Below are positions 42,403 through 50,834 of a DNA stretch of 64,000 bases, one piece after another. Positions within the stretch are counted from its first letter, which is position 1; each line of letters begins with the position of its first letter. Origin of the DNA: Hyphomicrobium sp. LHD-15 (lineage in GTDB: Bacteria; Pseudomonadota; Alphaproteobacteria; Rhizobiales; Hyphomicrobiaceae); NCBI RefSeq assembly GCF_031157355.1, contig NZ_JAVIFT010000002.1, positions 668,501 to 732,500 of the forward strand, written 5' to 3'. The notes under the pieces are model-generated. The model was not told where the DNA came from. It did no database searches and saw only the letters and a program-made list of their open reading frames with translations. The position numbers were made by a program, and so were the translations under genes.

Positions 42403-43227
42403 GGACGAATGCTAGATTTCGATCACGCAAGCCGCACCACGAAGGGTGCGCGAAATTATCAGGAAGACACGGCTCTTTTCTGGACCGGCGGGGAGGCTCG
42501 TCCTTCCGTTTCCGATACGTCGGCGTCGAATGGAGCGGCCGTAGTCGCCGTGCTTGCCGACGGCATGGGCGGGCATGCGGGCGGCGCGTTGGCCAGTCGC
42601 ATGGCCTGCGAGAGCTTCATCAAAGCCTATGTCGATCAGCACGGACCGAACAAGGAGCGCCTGATCGAGGCGCTGACGGCGGCCAATCAGGCGATCGCAG
42701 ACACGGTCGACGCCAATCCGATGCTCGCGGGCATGGGGTCGACCCTCGTCGGGGTGACGTTCGGCTCCGAGGGTATCGAGTGGGTCAGTGTCGGCGATAG
42801 TCCGCTGATGCTCTATCGGCGCGGCGAGATTGCGCTGCTCAACGAAGATCATTCTCTGGCGCCGGAGCTGGATCGCCTGGCGGCGGCCGGAGCGATCTCC
42901 GAGGACGAGGCGCGGCGCGATCCCCGCAGGCATATGCTGCGCTCGGCGGTGACGGGAGATGACATCGACCTTGTCGATCTGTCGCGTCGGCCGCTCAAGG
43001 TCGAGCCGGGTGATTACATCATCCTGGCCAGCGATGGTCTGCAGACGCTGGAAGCAGTCGAGATCGAGCGGATCGTGGCGGCTTATGCCGACGATGGCGC
43101 GGTTGCCGTCGCCAATGCGCTGATCCGCGCCGTCGAAGCGCTCAAGGATCCGCATCAGGACAATGCCACCGTGGTGGCCGTCCGTCTGGCGCCGCATTCG
43201 GCGGTCCAATCCTCAAACGACTCCTGA
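42394..43227 (+). CDS. PP2C-family Ser/Thr protein phosphatase
   Basis: The 277-residue protein has all main PP2C motifs: ARNYQEDTALFW (metal-binding E/D near 24-25), VLADGMGGHAGGALAS (D56, G57), a GMGSTLVGVTF strand, SVGDSPLMLYRRG, YIILASDGLQTLE, and DPHQDNATVVAV near the end. It should remove phosphate from Ser/Thr with Mn or Mg, probably opposing the kinase at 38053-40461. It is soluble. The start is uncertain: ATG at 42394 lies inside a repeat, and ATG at 42409 is closer to the conserved region with AGGA a few bases before it. It follows two FHA genes on the same strand. Confidence 0.9.
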   Translation: MVQGRMLDFDHASRTTKGARNYQEDTALFWTGGEARPSVSDTSASNGAAVVAVLADGMGGHAGGALASRMACESFIKAYVDQHGPNKERLIEALTAANQAIADTVDANPMLAGMGSTLVGVTFGSEGIEWVSVGDSPLMLYRRGEIALLNEDHSLAPELDRLAAAGAISEDEARRDPRRHMLRSAVTGDDIDLVDLSRRPLKVEPGDYIILASDGLQTLEAVEIERIVAAYADDGAVAVANALIRAVEALKDPHQDNATVVAVRLAPHSAVQSSNDS

Positions 43228-43282
43228 CGCGCAGCGCAAGGCCCATACAAGGCATCGAATTCAGGATGTTCCCGGGGCAACC

Positions 43283-43789
43283 GTGCCTCGGGGAGAACCG
43301 ATCTTGGTTTGGCCAACGCGCGTTCGACGCCGTGCCGACAAGCATGCCTTCGAGCAGGCTCTCGACGAGGCGCGTCTCGATCCGCACGGCGAGCCCATAT
43401 TGTTCGACGATTCGAGTTCGGCCAGTTCGGCGACTGGCCCTGCCATCGGAAGCCTGGGCGACATCACAACGGCGTCTGGTTATGTCGCGCGCGAGTCGCT
43501 GGTGCGCGCTTACGATCTGGAAGGCGATCCGGGCGAGCAAGAGGCGGAGCAAGAAGAAGAGGTCACGGCGGTCCCGGTCGAGCGGCCGAGCGAGGCGGCC
43601 CGAAAGCTCAAGGAGACCCTCGTGGGCAAGGAGCACGCGCCGGGCGATCTCAGGAGGCTACGGCGCAGGTTTGCCTCTCAGAACCATCCGGATCGCGTGA
43701 CACCGGAGTGGCGTGCAGAAGCGGTAAGCGCGATGGCGGAGATCAATGCCGAGATTGATCGGGCGCTGAAGCGGGCGAAGCCAGCGTAG
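43283..43789 (+). CDS. J-domain-like protein in the kinase/phosphatase cluster
   Basis: The 168-residue protein has an acidic middle (GDPGEQEAEQEEEVTAV) and a C-terminal helical region of about 60 residues with HPD in RRLRRRFASQNHPDRVTPEW, as in the tip of a J-domain. A J-domain helix II/III pair is plausible; helix I is less clear. It may recruit DnaK. The start is uncertain: GTG at 43283 after a GGGG stretch is chosen; longer forms overlap the end of the PP2C gene. It is 55 bases after that gene on the same strand and convergent with the lipoprotein gene. Confidence 0.6.
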   Translation: MPRGEPILVWPTRVRRRADKHAFEQALDEARLDPHGEPILFDDSSSASSATGPAIGSLGDITTASGYVARESLVRAYDLEGDPGEQEAEQEEEVTAVPVERPSEAARKLKETLVGKEHAPGDLRRLRRRFASQNHPDRVTPEWRAEAVSAMAEINAEIDRALKRAKPA

Positions 43790-43801
43790 GGGCTGTGCAA
43801 C

Positions 43802-44269
43802 TTACTTGATGCGATAGCCGCTCTCGGCCGTATACATCCCGTCGATCGCATCCTCCCAACTGAAGGCGGCGAGGTAGTCGTTGCAGCTTCCCATGACGCG
43901 GGTCGGGTAGGCCCGCATGTGCTCGACGCGACCGCTGTTGAACCAGACCGTCACATAGAGCGGGTCTTCACCGTCTCGGCGGAGGATCTCGTTGACGCGG
44001 AACACGTCGTCGATGAAGCGCATGAACGAGCGGCGCGGGCAGTACTGCCAAGCTTGCCGCAGGCCTTTGACCTGGATGTAGTCGGGCGGTCCGAGGACCG
44101 ATTGCAACTCGGTCTGGTTCATGCCCGGGGCGACGCGGGCGATTGCTTCGACGCGGAAATCGTACCGGTAGGCTTGGGCGTTGCCGGTGGTGCAGCCGGC
44201 GGCGAGGAACAACAGCATGGCCAACCCAAGCGTTTTCACCTGAGGCCGCTCGCGAACGTGAATCTGCAT
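43802..44269 (-). CDS. SmpA/OmlA (BamE)-like lipoprotein
   Basis: The 155-residue protein begins with a lipoprotein signal peptide; the lipobox is LAAGC near residue 25. The mature part has the SmpA/OmlA pattern: VAPGMNQTELQSVLGPPDYIQ, then RQAWQYCPRR and DPLYVTVWFNSGRVEHM. In BamE the small domain supports outer-membrane barrel assembly; many alphaproteobacterial homologues have unknown roles. The start at 44269 follows GGGAG at five bases. It is convergent with the J-like gene and divergent from ftcR. Confidence 0.75.
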   Translation of the reverse strand: MQIHVRERPQVKTLGLAMLLFLAAGCTTGNAQAYRYDFRVEAIARVAPGMNQTELQSVLGPPDYIQVKGLRQAWQYCPRRSFMRFIDDVFRVNEILRRDGEDPLYVTVWFNSGRVEHMRAYPTRVMGSCNDYLAAFSWEDAIDGMYTAESGYRIK

Positions 44270-44543
44270 TGTCGCTCCCACTCAGAGACCGGGCACGCCA
44301 GCGATTAGAGCGGGGTCTGCTTGTGCCAGGCTTGAGCTTGGTCTTTCCCCCTCCGTATACGCAATATCGCAGTGAGTCTCAGTGCCGCAGGTGATCTCTT
44401 TGCGCAACACTTCAAGAGTGATTCGAGTCGGATACGGAGAAATCCTCAACAAATCGTTGATCGAAATGGCGACGCACTGCATCCCGGTTAAGTGGGGTTG
44501 CGTTTTGTGATTCGGGGGGTGCCGATGGGCGGGGGAACATCAT

Positions 44544-45323
44544 ATGATCGTCGTCGTGGACGAGCGGGCGACCGTTACGGAAGGGTATGTATCCTGGTTC
44601 AGTAGAGAGGGAATCTCGGCGTGCGGGCTCACGTCGGGCGAGTTCGAGAGCTGGGTCAGCGCCGTGTCCGAATCGGACATGAGGTCGGTCGAGGCGGTCC
44701 TTCTCGGTGAGTGCGGGAATCGGAGTGTGCTGGCGAAGACCATCCGCCGCCGTTCGACAGTCGCAGCCATCATCGCCATGAACGAGAATCGGTCGCTCGA
44801 GGAAACGCTCGATCTGTTTTCCGTCGGCGTCGACGATGTGGTGCGCAAACCCATCCACGTTCGCGAGATCATCGCACGTGTCAAAGCCATTCGCCGCCGT
44901 GCGAGCGGGGCTGCCGATTTCACGGATGTCGGCGAGATGCGCGTGTTCTTCGACGGGCGCGATCCGGAAGTGAAGGGCGAGGTTCTACAACTTCCGAGGC
45001 GCGAGCGGCGCATTCTGGAGTATCTCGTCAGCAACCGCGGTTGCCGGATCAACAAGACGCAGATCTTCAACTCGGTCTACGGCCTGTTCAGCGAGGACAT
45101 CGACGAGAACGTCGTCGAAAGCCACATCAGCAAGCTCCGCAAGCGGCTTCGTCACCGGCTTGGCTACGATCCGATCGATTCGAAGCGCTATCTCGGCTAC
45201 CGGCTCGTCGTCGATGCAGCCTCGGACAAAAGGGTTGAAGCTGGTGAATCCTCCAGCTTCGCGCAAGATGGTGATGATCTAATCGATAGGTCAGAGCTAT
45301 TCGCAAAGGACTTGGTCGGATGA
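44544..45323 (+). CDS. ftcR: Flagellar transcriptional regulator FtcR
   Basis: The 259-residue protein begins MIVVVDERATVTEGYVSWFS and has a response-regulator-like receiver (about 1-115, ending VGVDDVVRKPIHVREIIARV) and an OmpR-type winged-helix domain (about 130-230, DIDENVVESHISKLRKRL, RYLGYRLVV). Sequence matches the FtcR family of Brucella and other Rhizobiales, which activates flagellar genes. The receiver is atypical: the usual phosphorylated aspartate region is replaced (VLLGECGN), so it is likely not phosphorylated by a kinase. The stop overlaps the flgE start by four bases (ATGA). The ATG follows GGGGG at about eight bases. Confidence 0.93.
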   Translation: MIVVVDERATVTEGYVSWFSREGISACGLTSGEFESWVSAVSESDMRSVEAVLLGECGNRSVLAKTIRRRSTVAAIIAMNENRSLEETLDLFSVGVDDVVRKPIHVREIIARVKAIRRRASGAADFTDVGEMRVFFDGRDPEVKGEVLQLPRRERRILEYLVSNRGCRINKTQIFNSVYGLFSEDIDENVVESHISKLRKRLRHRLGYDPIDSKRYLGYRLVVDAASDKRVEAGESSSFAQDGDDLIDRSELFAKDLVG

Positions 45324-46582
45324 GCATTTCGGGGATGATGCGGACGAGTGCGTCGGGTATGGCTGCACAGTCCAGCCGGCTCGGCACAGTGTCCGACAAC
45401 ATCGCCAATGCGAGTACGCATGGTTACAAGCGGGCATTCACCGAGTTTTCGACGGTGGTGCTCGAGTCGGGCTCCGGGTCCTACGTGCCCGGCAGCGTGG
45501 ACACGCAGGTCCGTTACGGCATCACCCAGCAGGGCGGCTTCGACTACACGACATCGTCGACCGACCTTGCCGTCAGCGGCAACGGGTTCTTCCTGGTCAA
45601 TGACGCAGCCGGAAAGACCTTCCTGACGCGCGCGGGTTCGTTCGTGAAGATCGCCAATGGCGATCTCGTCAACGCCGCAGGCTTCACGCTTCAGGGTTAC
45701 CCCCTGAATGGCGGCGTGGCCGCTGTTTCGGCCAACGGCACGACCGGCTTGCAGAACGTCAATATCAGCGGAATGGCGCTGACGGCGACGCCGTCGACGA
45801 GCGGCACGTTCTACGTGAACGTTCCGGAAGATGCCGAAATCGAAACGGATCTGCCGTCAGGCAATGCTGCAACGGCAAGTTATTCCGCCAAGACGTCGAT
45901 GACCGTGGTCGACAACGTCGGTCGCGAAGTGACGATGGATATCTATTACACGAAGACCGCCGACAACACTTGGGAAGTCAGCTTCTTCGACGCATCCGAA
46001 GCCGATGCCACCACCAAAGGCTTCCCATATGGCAGCGGTCCGCTCGCGTCCGAGACGTTGACCTTCGATCCCTCGACCGGTCAGCTCGACACGGCGTTGC
46101 CGAGCCCGACGTACATGGATATTCCCGTCCCGAACGGTCAGACCTTGCGCCTCGATATGGCCGAGACGAGCGAACTCGCGGACGATTTCCAGATCGGTAC
46201 TTCCGAGGTCAACGGCAACGAGCCGAGTTCGGTTGAGAGCGTGGAGTTCGCTGACGATGGGACGCTCTATGCGGTTTACGGCAATGGCGCGCGCGTCGGA
46301 ATTTACAAGATTCCGCTCGCCACGGTGGCCAGCCCCGACAATCTGACGCCAGAAGCCGGAAACACCTATTCTGTCAGCGCGGACTCCGGAAACCTGCAGC
46401 TTGGTTTTGCCGGCACGGGCACTTTCGGAACCATCAAATCTTCGCAGCTCGAGAAATCGACTGTCGATACCGCGACCGAGCTTACGACCATGATCGAGTC
46501 ACAGTTCGCGTTCACCGCGAACTCGAAGGTGTTCCAGACGGGTGGTGAGCTGATGGAGGTCCTTGTCAACCTCAAGCGCTAA
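45320..46582 (+). CDS. flgE: Flagellar hook protein FlgE
   Basis: The 420-residue protein starts MSISGMMRTSASGMAAQSSR and has the rod/hook N-terminal motif GTVSDNIANASTHGYKRAFT, the central D1/D2 regions (YSAKTSMTVVDNVGREVTMD), and the conserved C-terminal helix (ELTTMIESQFAFTANSKVFQ). It forms the hook that connects filament and rod. Translation is coupled to ftcR by an ATGA overlap. The protein is somewhat shorter than enterobacterial FlgE with its variable central part, as usual in Rhizobiales. Confidence 0.95.
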   Translation: MSISGMMRTSASGMAAQSSRLGTVSDNIANASTHGYKRAFTEFSTVVLESGSGSYVPGSVDTQVRYGITQQGGFDYTTSSTDLAVSGNGFFLVNDAAGKTFLTRAGSFVKIANGDLVNAAGFTLQGYPLNGGVAAVSANGTTGLQNVNISGMALTATPSTSGTFYVNVPEDAEIETDLPSGNAATASYSAKTSMTVVDNVGREVTMDIYYTKTADNTWEVSFFDASEADATTKGFPYGSGPLASETLTFDPSTGQLDTALPSPTYMDIPVPNGQTLRLDMAETSELADDFQIGTSEVNGNEPSSVESVEFADDGTLYAVYGNGARVGIYKIPLATVASPDNLTPEAGNTYSVSADSGNLQLGFAGTGTFGTIKSSQLEKSTVDTATELTTMIESQFAFTANSKVFQTGGELMEVLVNLKR

Positions 46583-46617
46583 GGCGTTTGGGATGAGCTA
46601 GGGGGGATGCGCGCGCG

Positions 46618-48087
46618 ATGAGCCTATCGGCTAGTTTGTCCACCGCAAGTTCGTCCCTTTTCGTATCTGGCGATCAGACCTCGGTCGTTTCGAGGAACAT
46701 CGCCAACGCGGACAAGGCATACTATACGCGCAAGTCCGTCGAGGTCGTCACGATCCCCGGATCGGGCGTTCGCACGTCCGGCATCACGCGCGCCGAACAG
46801 CCTGTGCTGTTCCGCCAGATTCTCTCTTCCACCTCCGCCGCAGCAACGCATTCGGCCATCGTCGACTCGCTCGATCTCCTGAACGCGACGGTCAACGACG
46901 TCGAGCTCGATGCGTCGCCGGCCGCGCTGATCAACAAGCTCCTGAACTCCCTGCAGAGCTATTCGGCCCAGCCGCAAAGCAAGCTTGCGGCCGAAGCGGC
47001 GGTTCGCGATGCGCGCAATCTCGCCGATGGCCTCAACGGTGCGGCGGCCACCGTGCAGCAGGTGCGCAACGACGCGGATACCGGAATTCAAGCGTCCGTC
47101 GATCGTATGAACACGCTGTTGGCGCAGTTCCAGACGGTGAACGATCAGATCGTCAAGGGAACGGTCAGCGGCAGCGACGTTACGGACTTCCAGGATCAAC
47201 GCGATCAAATCCTTGCCAGCCTCTCGAACGAGCTAGGCATCAGGACGGTTCCGCGCGAAAACAACGACATGGCGATCTACTCCGACAGTGGAGTGACGCT
47301 GTTCGACAGGTCACCGCGCAGCGTAACGTTTGCTCGCACTTCCAACGTGTCGCCTGGCCTTCCCGGCAATGCCGTCTTTATCGACGGTGTTCCCGTTACG
47401 GGCGCCAATGCGACGATGCCTTTGCAGTCGGGGCGCATTGTCGGCCTCGTTCAGGCGCGCGACGACCTATCGCTCTCCTACGAAGCGCAGCTCGATGAAA
47501 TGGCTCGCGTGCTCGTTACGGCTTTCGCCGAGTCCGATCAGGTCGGTGGCGGTCCGGACGTGCCGGGCCTCTTTACTTATGCAGGTGCGACCGGCATTCC
47601 GGCCGACGGCGTGCTGGTTAGCGGGCTCGCGAAGGCCATTCGCGTCAACGCCAACGTCGATCCCGATCAGGGCGGAACGGCGACGCTGCTGCGAGACGGC
47701 GCCATTTCCGATCCGCTGGATACGAACTACGTCTACAACACGAACGGATCTGCGAGCTATACAGATCGCATCGATCAGCTCATCGAAAAGATGAGCGCCG
47801 ACTATACGTTCGACGGCGCGGCCAAGCTGGCGACGGGCGGAAAGCTCGCCGATTATTCGTCCACGTCCGTCGCCTGGCTCCAGGAGGCGCGTAAAGTCTC
47901 GGACGATGCCTATCAATACCAGAATACGCTGAATCAGCGGTCGTTCGAATCCTACAGCAAGCTCACGGGCGTCAATCTCGACGAGGAGCTTTCGCTGATG
48001 CTCGAACTCGAACGTTCGTTCCAGACCTCGTCGAAGCTGATAAGTGTCGTCGATGAAATGTACAGAGCGCTTATCGGAGCCATCTAG
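46618..48087 (+). CDS. flgK: Hook-filament junction protein FlgK
   Basis: The 489-residue protein has the FlgK N-terminus (SASLSTASSSLFVSGDQTSV, SRNIANADKAYYTRKSV) and C-terminus (DEELSLMLELERSFQTSSKLI, SVVDEMYRALIGAI), both helical ends that form the coiled coil of axial proteins. HAP1 joins hook to filament. It follows flgE by 35 bases and precedes flgL by 10 bases, in one operon. Confidence 0.94.
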   Translation: MSLSASLSTASSSLFVSGDQTSVVSRNIANADKAYYTRKSVEVVTIPGSGVRTSGITRAEQPVLFRQILSSTSAAATHSAIVDSLDLLNATVNDVELDASPAALINKLLNSLQSYSAQPQSKLAAEAAVRDARNLADGLNGAAATVQQVRNDADTGIQASVDRMNTLLAQFQTVNDQIVKGTVSGSDVTDFQDQRDQILASLSNELGIRTVPRENNDMAIYSDSGVTLFDRSPRSVTFARTSNVSPGLPGNAVFIDGVPVTGANATMPLQSGRIVGLVQARDDLSLSYEAQLDEMARVLVTAFAESDQVGGGPDVPGLFTYAGATGIPADGVLVSGLAKAIRVNANVDPDQGGTATLLRDGAISDPLDTNYVYNTNGSASYTDRIDQLIEKMSADYTFDGAAKLATGGKLADYSSTSVAWLQEARKVSDDAYQYQNTLNQRSFESYSKLTGVNLDEELSLMLELERSFQTSSKLISVVDEMYRALIGAI

Positions 48088-48097
48088 GTAGAGCGCC

Positions 48098-49147
48098 ATG
48101 AAAACAACCACAGTCTCAACGGCAGCTCTGACCAACGCGACGCGGGAAACGCGTACGAACCTGCAGGTCAAGTTGGCCGAGGGCCAGAAGGAAGCGACCA
48201 CCGGACGTCTCGCCGACGTGGGGCTGAGCCTCGGCTATCTCACGCAGCGCACGGTTTCGCTCCGGCAGGATCTCGACCGGCTCAACACCTTCAAGGATAC
48301 AAACGCCGTCGCTTCGTCCCGATTGGAGCTTACGCAGACGACGCTCGAAGGCGTGGGAGAGGCGGCGCAAGAGTTTCTGCAGACGCTGGTCGCGGCGCGC
48401 GCGTCGCGGTCGAGCGACAATGTCGCTATCACGGACGCCAAGCAGAAACTCACCTCCTTTAACGCGGCGATGAATACCGCCGTCAACGGCGCTCATATCT
48501 TTGCTGGCGTCAATACAGACGTGAAGCCTCTCACCGACTACTACGGAACGCCGACGTCTGCCGCCCGGACGGCGATGGCCGATGCGTTTGTCAACGAGTT
48601 CGGGGTGGCGCAGTCGCAGTCCGGCGTGGAGAGCATTTCAGGGGCGCAAATGTCGGCGTTCCTCGACGGTGCTTTCAACGATCTTTTCGACACTGCGAAC
48701 TGGACGGCAAACTGGTCGGCGGCTTCGGAGCAAAACATCACGAGCCGGATCAATAGTAACGAGCGAATTGCAACTTCGACAAACGCCAACGAGGCGGCGT
48801 TTCGCTCGATCGCCGCGGCCTACACCATGATCTCCGACATCGGCCTCGAGGAACTGAACGAGGAGGCCTATCAAACGGTTCTCGACAAGGCCATCGCTGT
48901 GGTCGGTCAGGCCGTTGGAGACCTGACCCAGGTTCGTGCAGGTCTCGGCACGTCCGAAGAGCGTATCGCGGCCGCGAACGAGCGCATTGAAATTCAGGTG
49001 ACGATTATGAACGAGCACATCACGACGCTCGAGGGTGTCGACCCCTATGAGGCGACTGCCAACGTGAATGCCCTGCTGACGCAAATCGAAACGGCCTACG
49101 CACTGACTGCCCGCCTGCAGAATTTGAGCCTGATCAACCATATCTGA
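48098..49147 (+). CDS. flgL: Hook-filament junction protein FlgL
   Basis: The 349-residue protein has flagellin-like N- and C-terminal helices: SLGYLTQRTVSLRQDLDRLN near residue 45 and ETAYALTARLQNLSLINHI at the end. The middle is rich in Ala, Asn and Thr. HAP3 works with FlgK at the hook-filament junction. It lies between flgK and flaF. The length is typical for alphaproteobacterial FlgL. Flagellin is an alternative, but the position and MKTTTVSTAALTNATRETRT start favour FlgL. Confidence 0.9.
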   Translation: MKTTTVSTAALTNATRETRTNLQVKLAEGQKEATTGRLADVGLSLGYLTQRTVSLRQDLDRLNTFKDTNAVASSRLELTQTTLEGVGEAAQEFLQTLVAARASRSSDNVAITDAKQKLTSFNAAMNTAVNGAHIFAGVNTDVKPLTDYYGTPTSAARTAMADAFVNEFGVAQSQSGVESISGAQMSAFLDGAFNDLFDTANWTANWSAASEQNITSRINSNERIATSTNANEAAFRSIAAAYTMISDIGLEELNEEAYQTVLDKAIAVVGQAVGDLTQVRAGLGTSEERIAAANERIEIQVTIMNEHITTLEGVDPYEATANVNALLTQIETAYALTARLQNLSLINHI

Positions 49148-49183
49148 GGACCAATGCAACCGTCCGGAGACTTGGGAACATAA

Positions 49184-49531
49184 ATGTACAAGTTCTACTA
49201 CAACGAGGTTCTTGACGAGAACCCCAGAGAAGCGCGTGAGAACGAGCGGACGGCGCTCGAACGCTCGATCGAACTCCTGCAGCTCGCCGAGAAGGCGGGG
49301 CCGCAATCTCGCGAGGCGGTCGATGCGATCTACTTCGTGCGCAAGCTATGGGGGATTTTTATCGAGGATTTGGCAAAAGCCGAGAATGGCTTGCCGCCGA
49401 AGCTCAGGGCGGACCTCGTTTCCGTGGGTCTATGGGTGATGCGTGAGGCGGAGGAGATCCGGCAAGGGCGTTCTTCTAATTTTGTCGGATTGATCGATGT
49501 GTCGAGAACAATTTCAGAGGGATTGAGATGA
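49184..49531 (+). CDS. flaF: Flagellar biosynthesis regulator FlaF
   Basis: The 115-residue protein matches the FlaF family (MYKFYYNEVLDENPREAREN, ALERSIELLQLAEKAG, WGIFIEDLAKAENGLP, LWVMREAEEIRQG, and a final GLIDVSRTISEGLR). In alphaproteobacteria FlaF promotes flagellin synthesis and secretion, with FlbT acting in the opposite sense. The stop codon overlaps the flbT start by four bases, so the two are translationally coupled. Confidence 0.93.
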   Translation: MYKFYYNEVLDENPREARENERTALERSIELLQLAEKAGPQSREAVDAIYFVRKLWGIFIEDLAKAENGLPPKLRADLVSVGLWVMREAEEIRQGRSSNFVGLIDVSRTISEGLR

Positions 49532-49959
49532 GCGATACGACACGCGTCACGCTTCGCGCCGGCGAAAGGATTTTCCTCAACGGCGCCGTCTTGAAGTTCG
49601 AAAGCAGGACGTCTTTCGAGATCCTCAATGACGTTCCGTATCTGCTCGAAAGCGAGATCATTCACGCGCAGCAGACGGTGACGCCGCTGCGCCAGCTCTA
49701 TTATATCCTTCAGACGATGGTGATGGAGCCGGCGGGCATCGAGATGGCGCGAGGCGTCTACATCGATACCATGCGCTGGTTGATGCAGACGTTCGCGAAT
49801 CCCATCGTTCTGGCCGGTCTCGAAAAGATCAGCAAGCAGGTGGATGACGGTTCGCCGTTCCAGGCGCTGAAGACGCTGCGCACGTTGGTTCCGATCGAAG
49901 ACGCGATCATGGGCAGCAATCGCAGTGCCGAACTTAGAGTGGTGGGAGCGGGTGCATGA
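49528..49959 (+). CDS. flbT: Flagellin synthesis regulator FlbT
   Basis: The 143-residue protein has the FlbT pattern: LRAGERIFLNGAVLKFESRT, FEILNDVPYLLESEIIHAQQ, TPLRQLYYILQTMVMEP. FlbT binds the flagellin mRNA leader and limits its translation in the alphaproteobacterial family; in some species it is instead an activator. The start overlaps flaF (ATGA) and the end overlaps flgD (ATGA), showing tight coupling. Confidence 0.94.
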   Translation: MSDTTRVTLRAGERIFLNGAVLKFESRTSFEILNDVPYLLESEIIHAQQTVTPLRQLYYILQTMVMEPAGIEMARGVYIDTMRWLMQTFANPIVLAGLEKISKQVDDGSPFQALKTLRTLVPIEDAIMGSNRSAELRVVGAGA

Positions 49960-50393
49960 CAACGGTTGGTACTTCGACATCGACGACCACCACTACCAAT
50001 ACGAGCACGACGACCGGTACGTCGACCGGAACGTCCACGCTCGGCTATGACGCGTTCCTGAAGCTGCTGACGGCGCAGATGCAGTACCAGGATCCGACCA
50101 AGCCGATGGATTCCACGCAATTCGTCTCTCAGCTGGCGTCGTTCTCCAACGTCGAGCAGTCGGTGAAGATGAATGCGAAGCTTGACGCGATCGTCACCCA
50201 GAATGCTCTCGGTCAGGCAGACGGGCTCATCGGCAAGGTCGTGACGTCCGCCGACGAAAAGGTGAGCGGCAAGGTGGTCGCAGTGCGGATCTTCTCGGAC
50301 GGTGCGCAGGCTGTGCTCGAAAATGGCAAGACGGTGCTGATGGAAGCCGGTGTGAAAATCAGCAATCCGACGGAAGAGGCTGCTGCAACATGA
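49956..50393 (+). CDS. flgD: Flagellar hook cap protein FlgD
   Basis: The 145-residue protein has a Thr/Ser-rich N-terminus (TTTTNTSTTTGTSTGTSTLG) and the FlgD core YDAFLKLLTAQMQYQDPTKP, DSTQFVSQLASFSNVEQSVK. It caps the growing hook during FlgE assembly. It is short compared with enterobacterial FlgD, lacking the C-terminal Tudor/FnIII part, as in other Rhizobiales. Overlaps flbT before it and fliQ after it, each by four bases. Confidence 0.93.
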   Translation: MTTVGTSTSTTTTTNTSTTTGTSTGTSTLGYDAFLKLLTAQMQYQDPTKPMDSTQFVSQLASFSNVEQSVKMNAKLDAIVTQNALGQADGLIGKVVTSADEKVSGKVVAVRIFSDGAQAVLENGKTVLMEAGVKISNPTEEAAAT

Positions 50394-50656
50394 ATCCAGC
50401 CGACGCACTCGACATCGGGCAAGCCGCCATCTGGACCGTCGTGATTGCGGCCTCTCCTGCCGTCGTCGCTGCCATGCTCGTCGGCATTTTGATCGCGCTC
50501 CTGCAGGCGCTGACGCAAATCCAGGAAATGACGCTCACGTTCGTGCCGAAGATTATCGCCATTCTGGTCGTGACCTCGTTCACGGCTCCGTTCGTCGGCT
50601 CGGTGATCTTCGCTTTCGCCGAGCAGACCTACGCACGGATCCCCAACGGGTTCTGA
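50390..50656 (+). CDS. fliQ: Flagellar export apparatus protein FliQ
   Basis: The 88-residue protein has two transmembrane helices (WTVVIAASPAVVAAMLVGILI and IIAILVVTSFTAPFVGSVIF) separated by the conserved ALLQALTQIQEMTLTFVPKI. FliQ is part of the FliPQR export gate. It overlaps flgD by four bases. FliP is not in the window. Confidence 0.95.
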   Translation: MNPADALDIGQAAIWTVVIAASPAVVAAMLVGILIALLQALTQIQEMTLTFVPKIIAILVVTSFTAPFVGSVIFAFAEQTYARIPNGF

Positions 50657-50834
50657 CGTAGGGTCGCTAAAGTATCGCGGGGCTTTGCTTTTTAAGCCTC
50701 GATCCGGCTGCGGAGACCTTCGCGCAAGGTTGGTCGATCAGACTCCCCCTCTGACGAGGAATTTTTGCGAGACCGTTGAATCGCGCATAGGCCCGGCGGG
50801 GGCTTAGGCGATCTCGGTCTAGCTCGGGGGTAGT

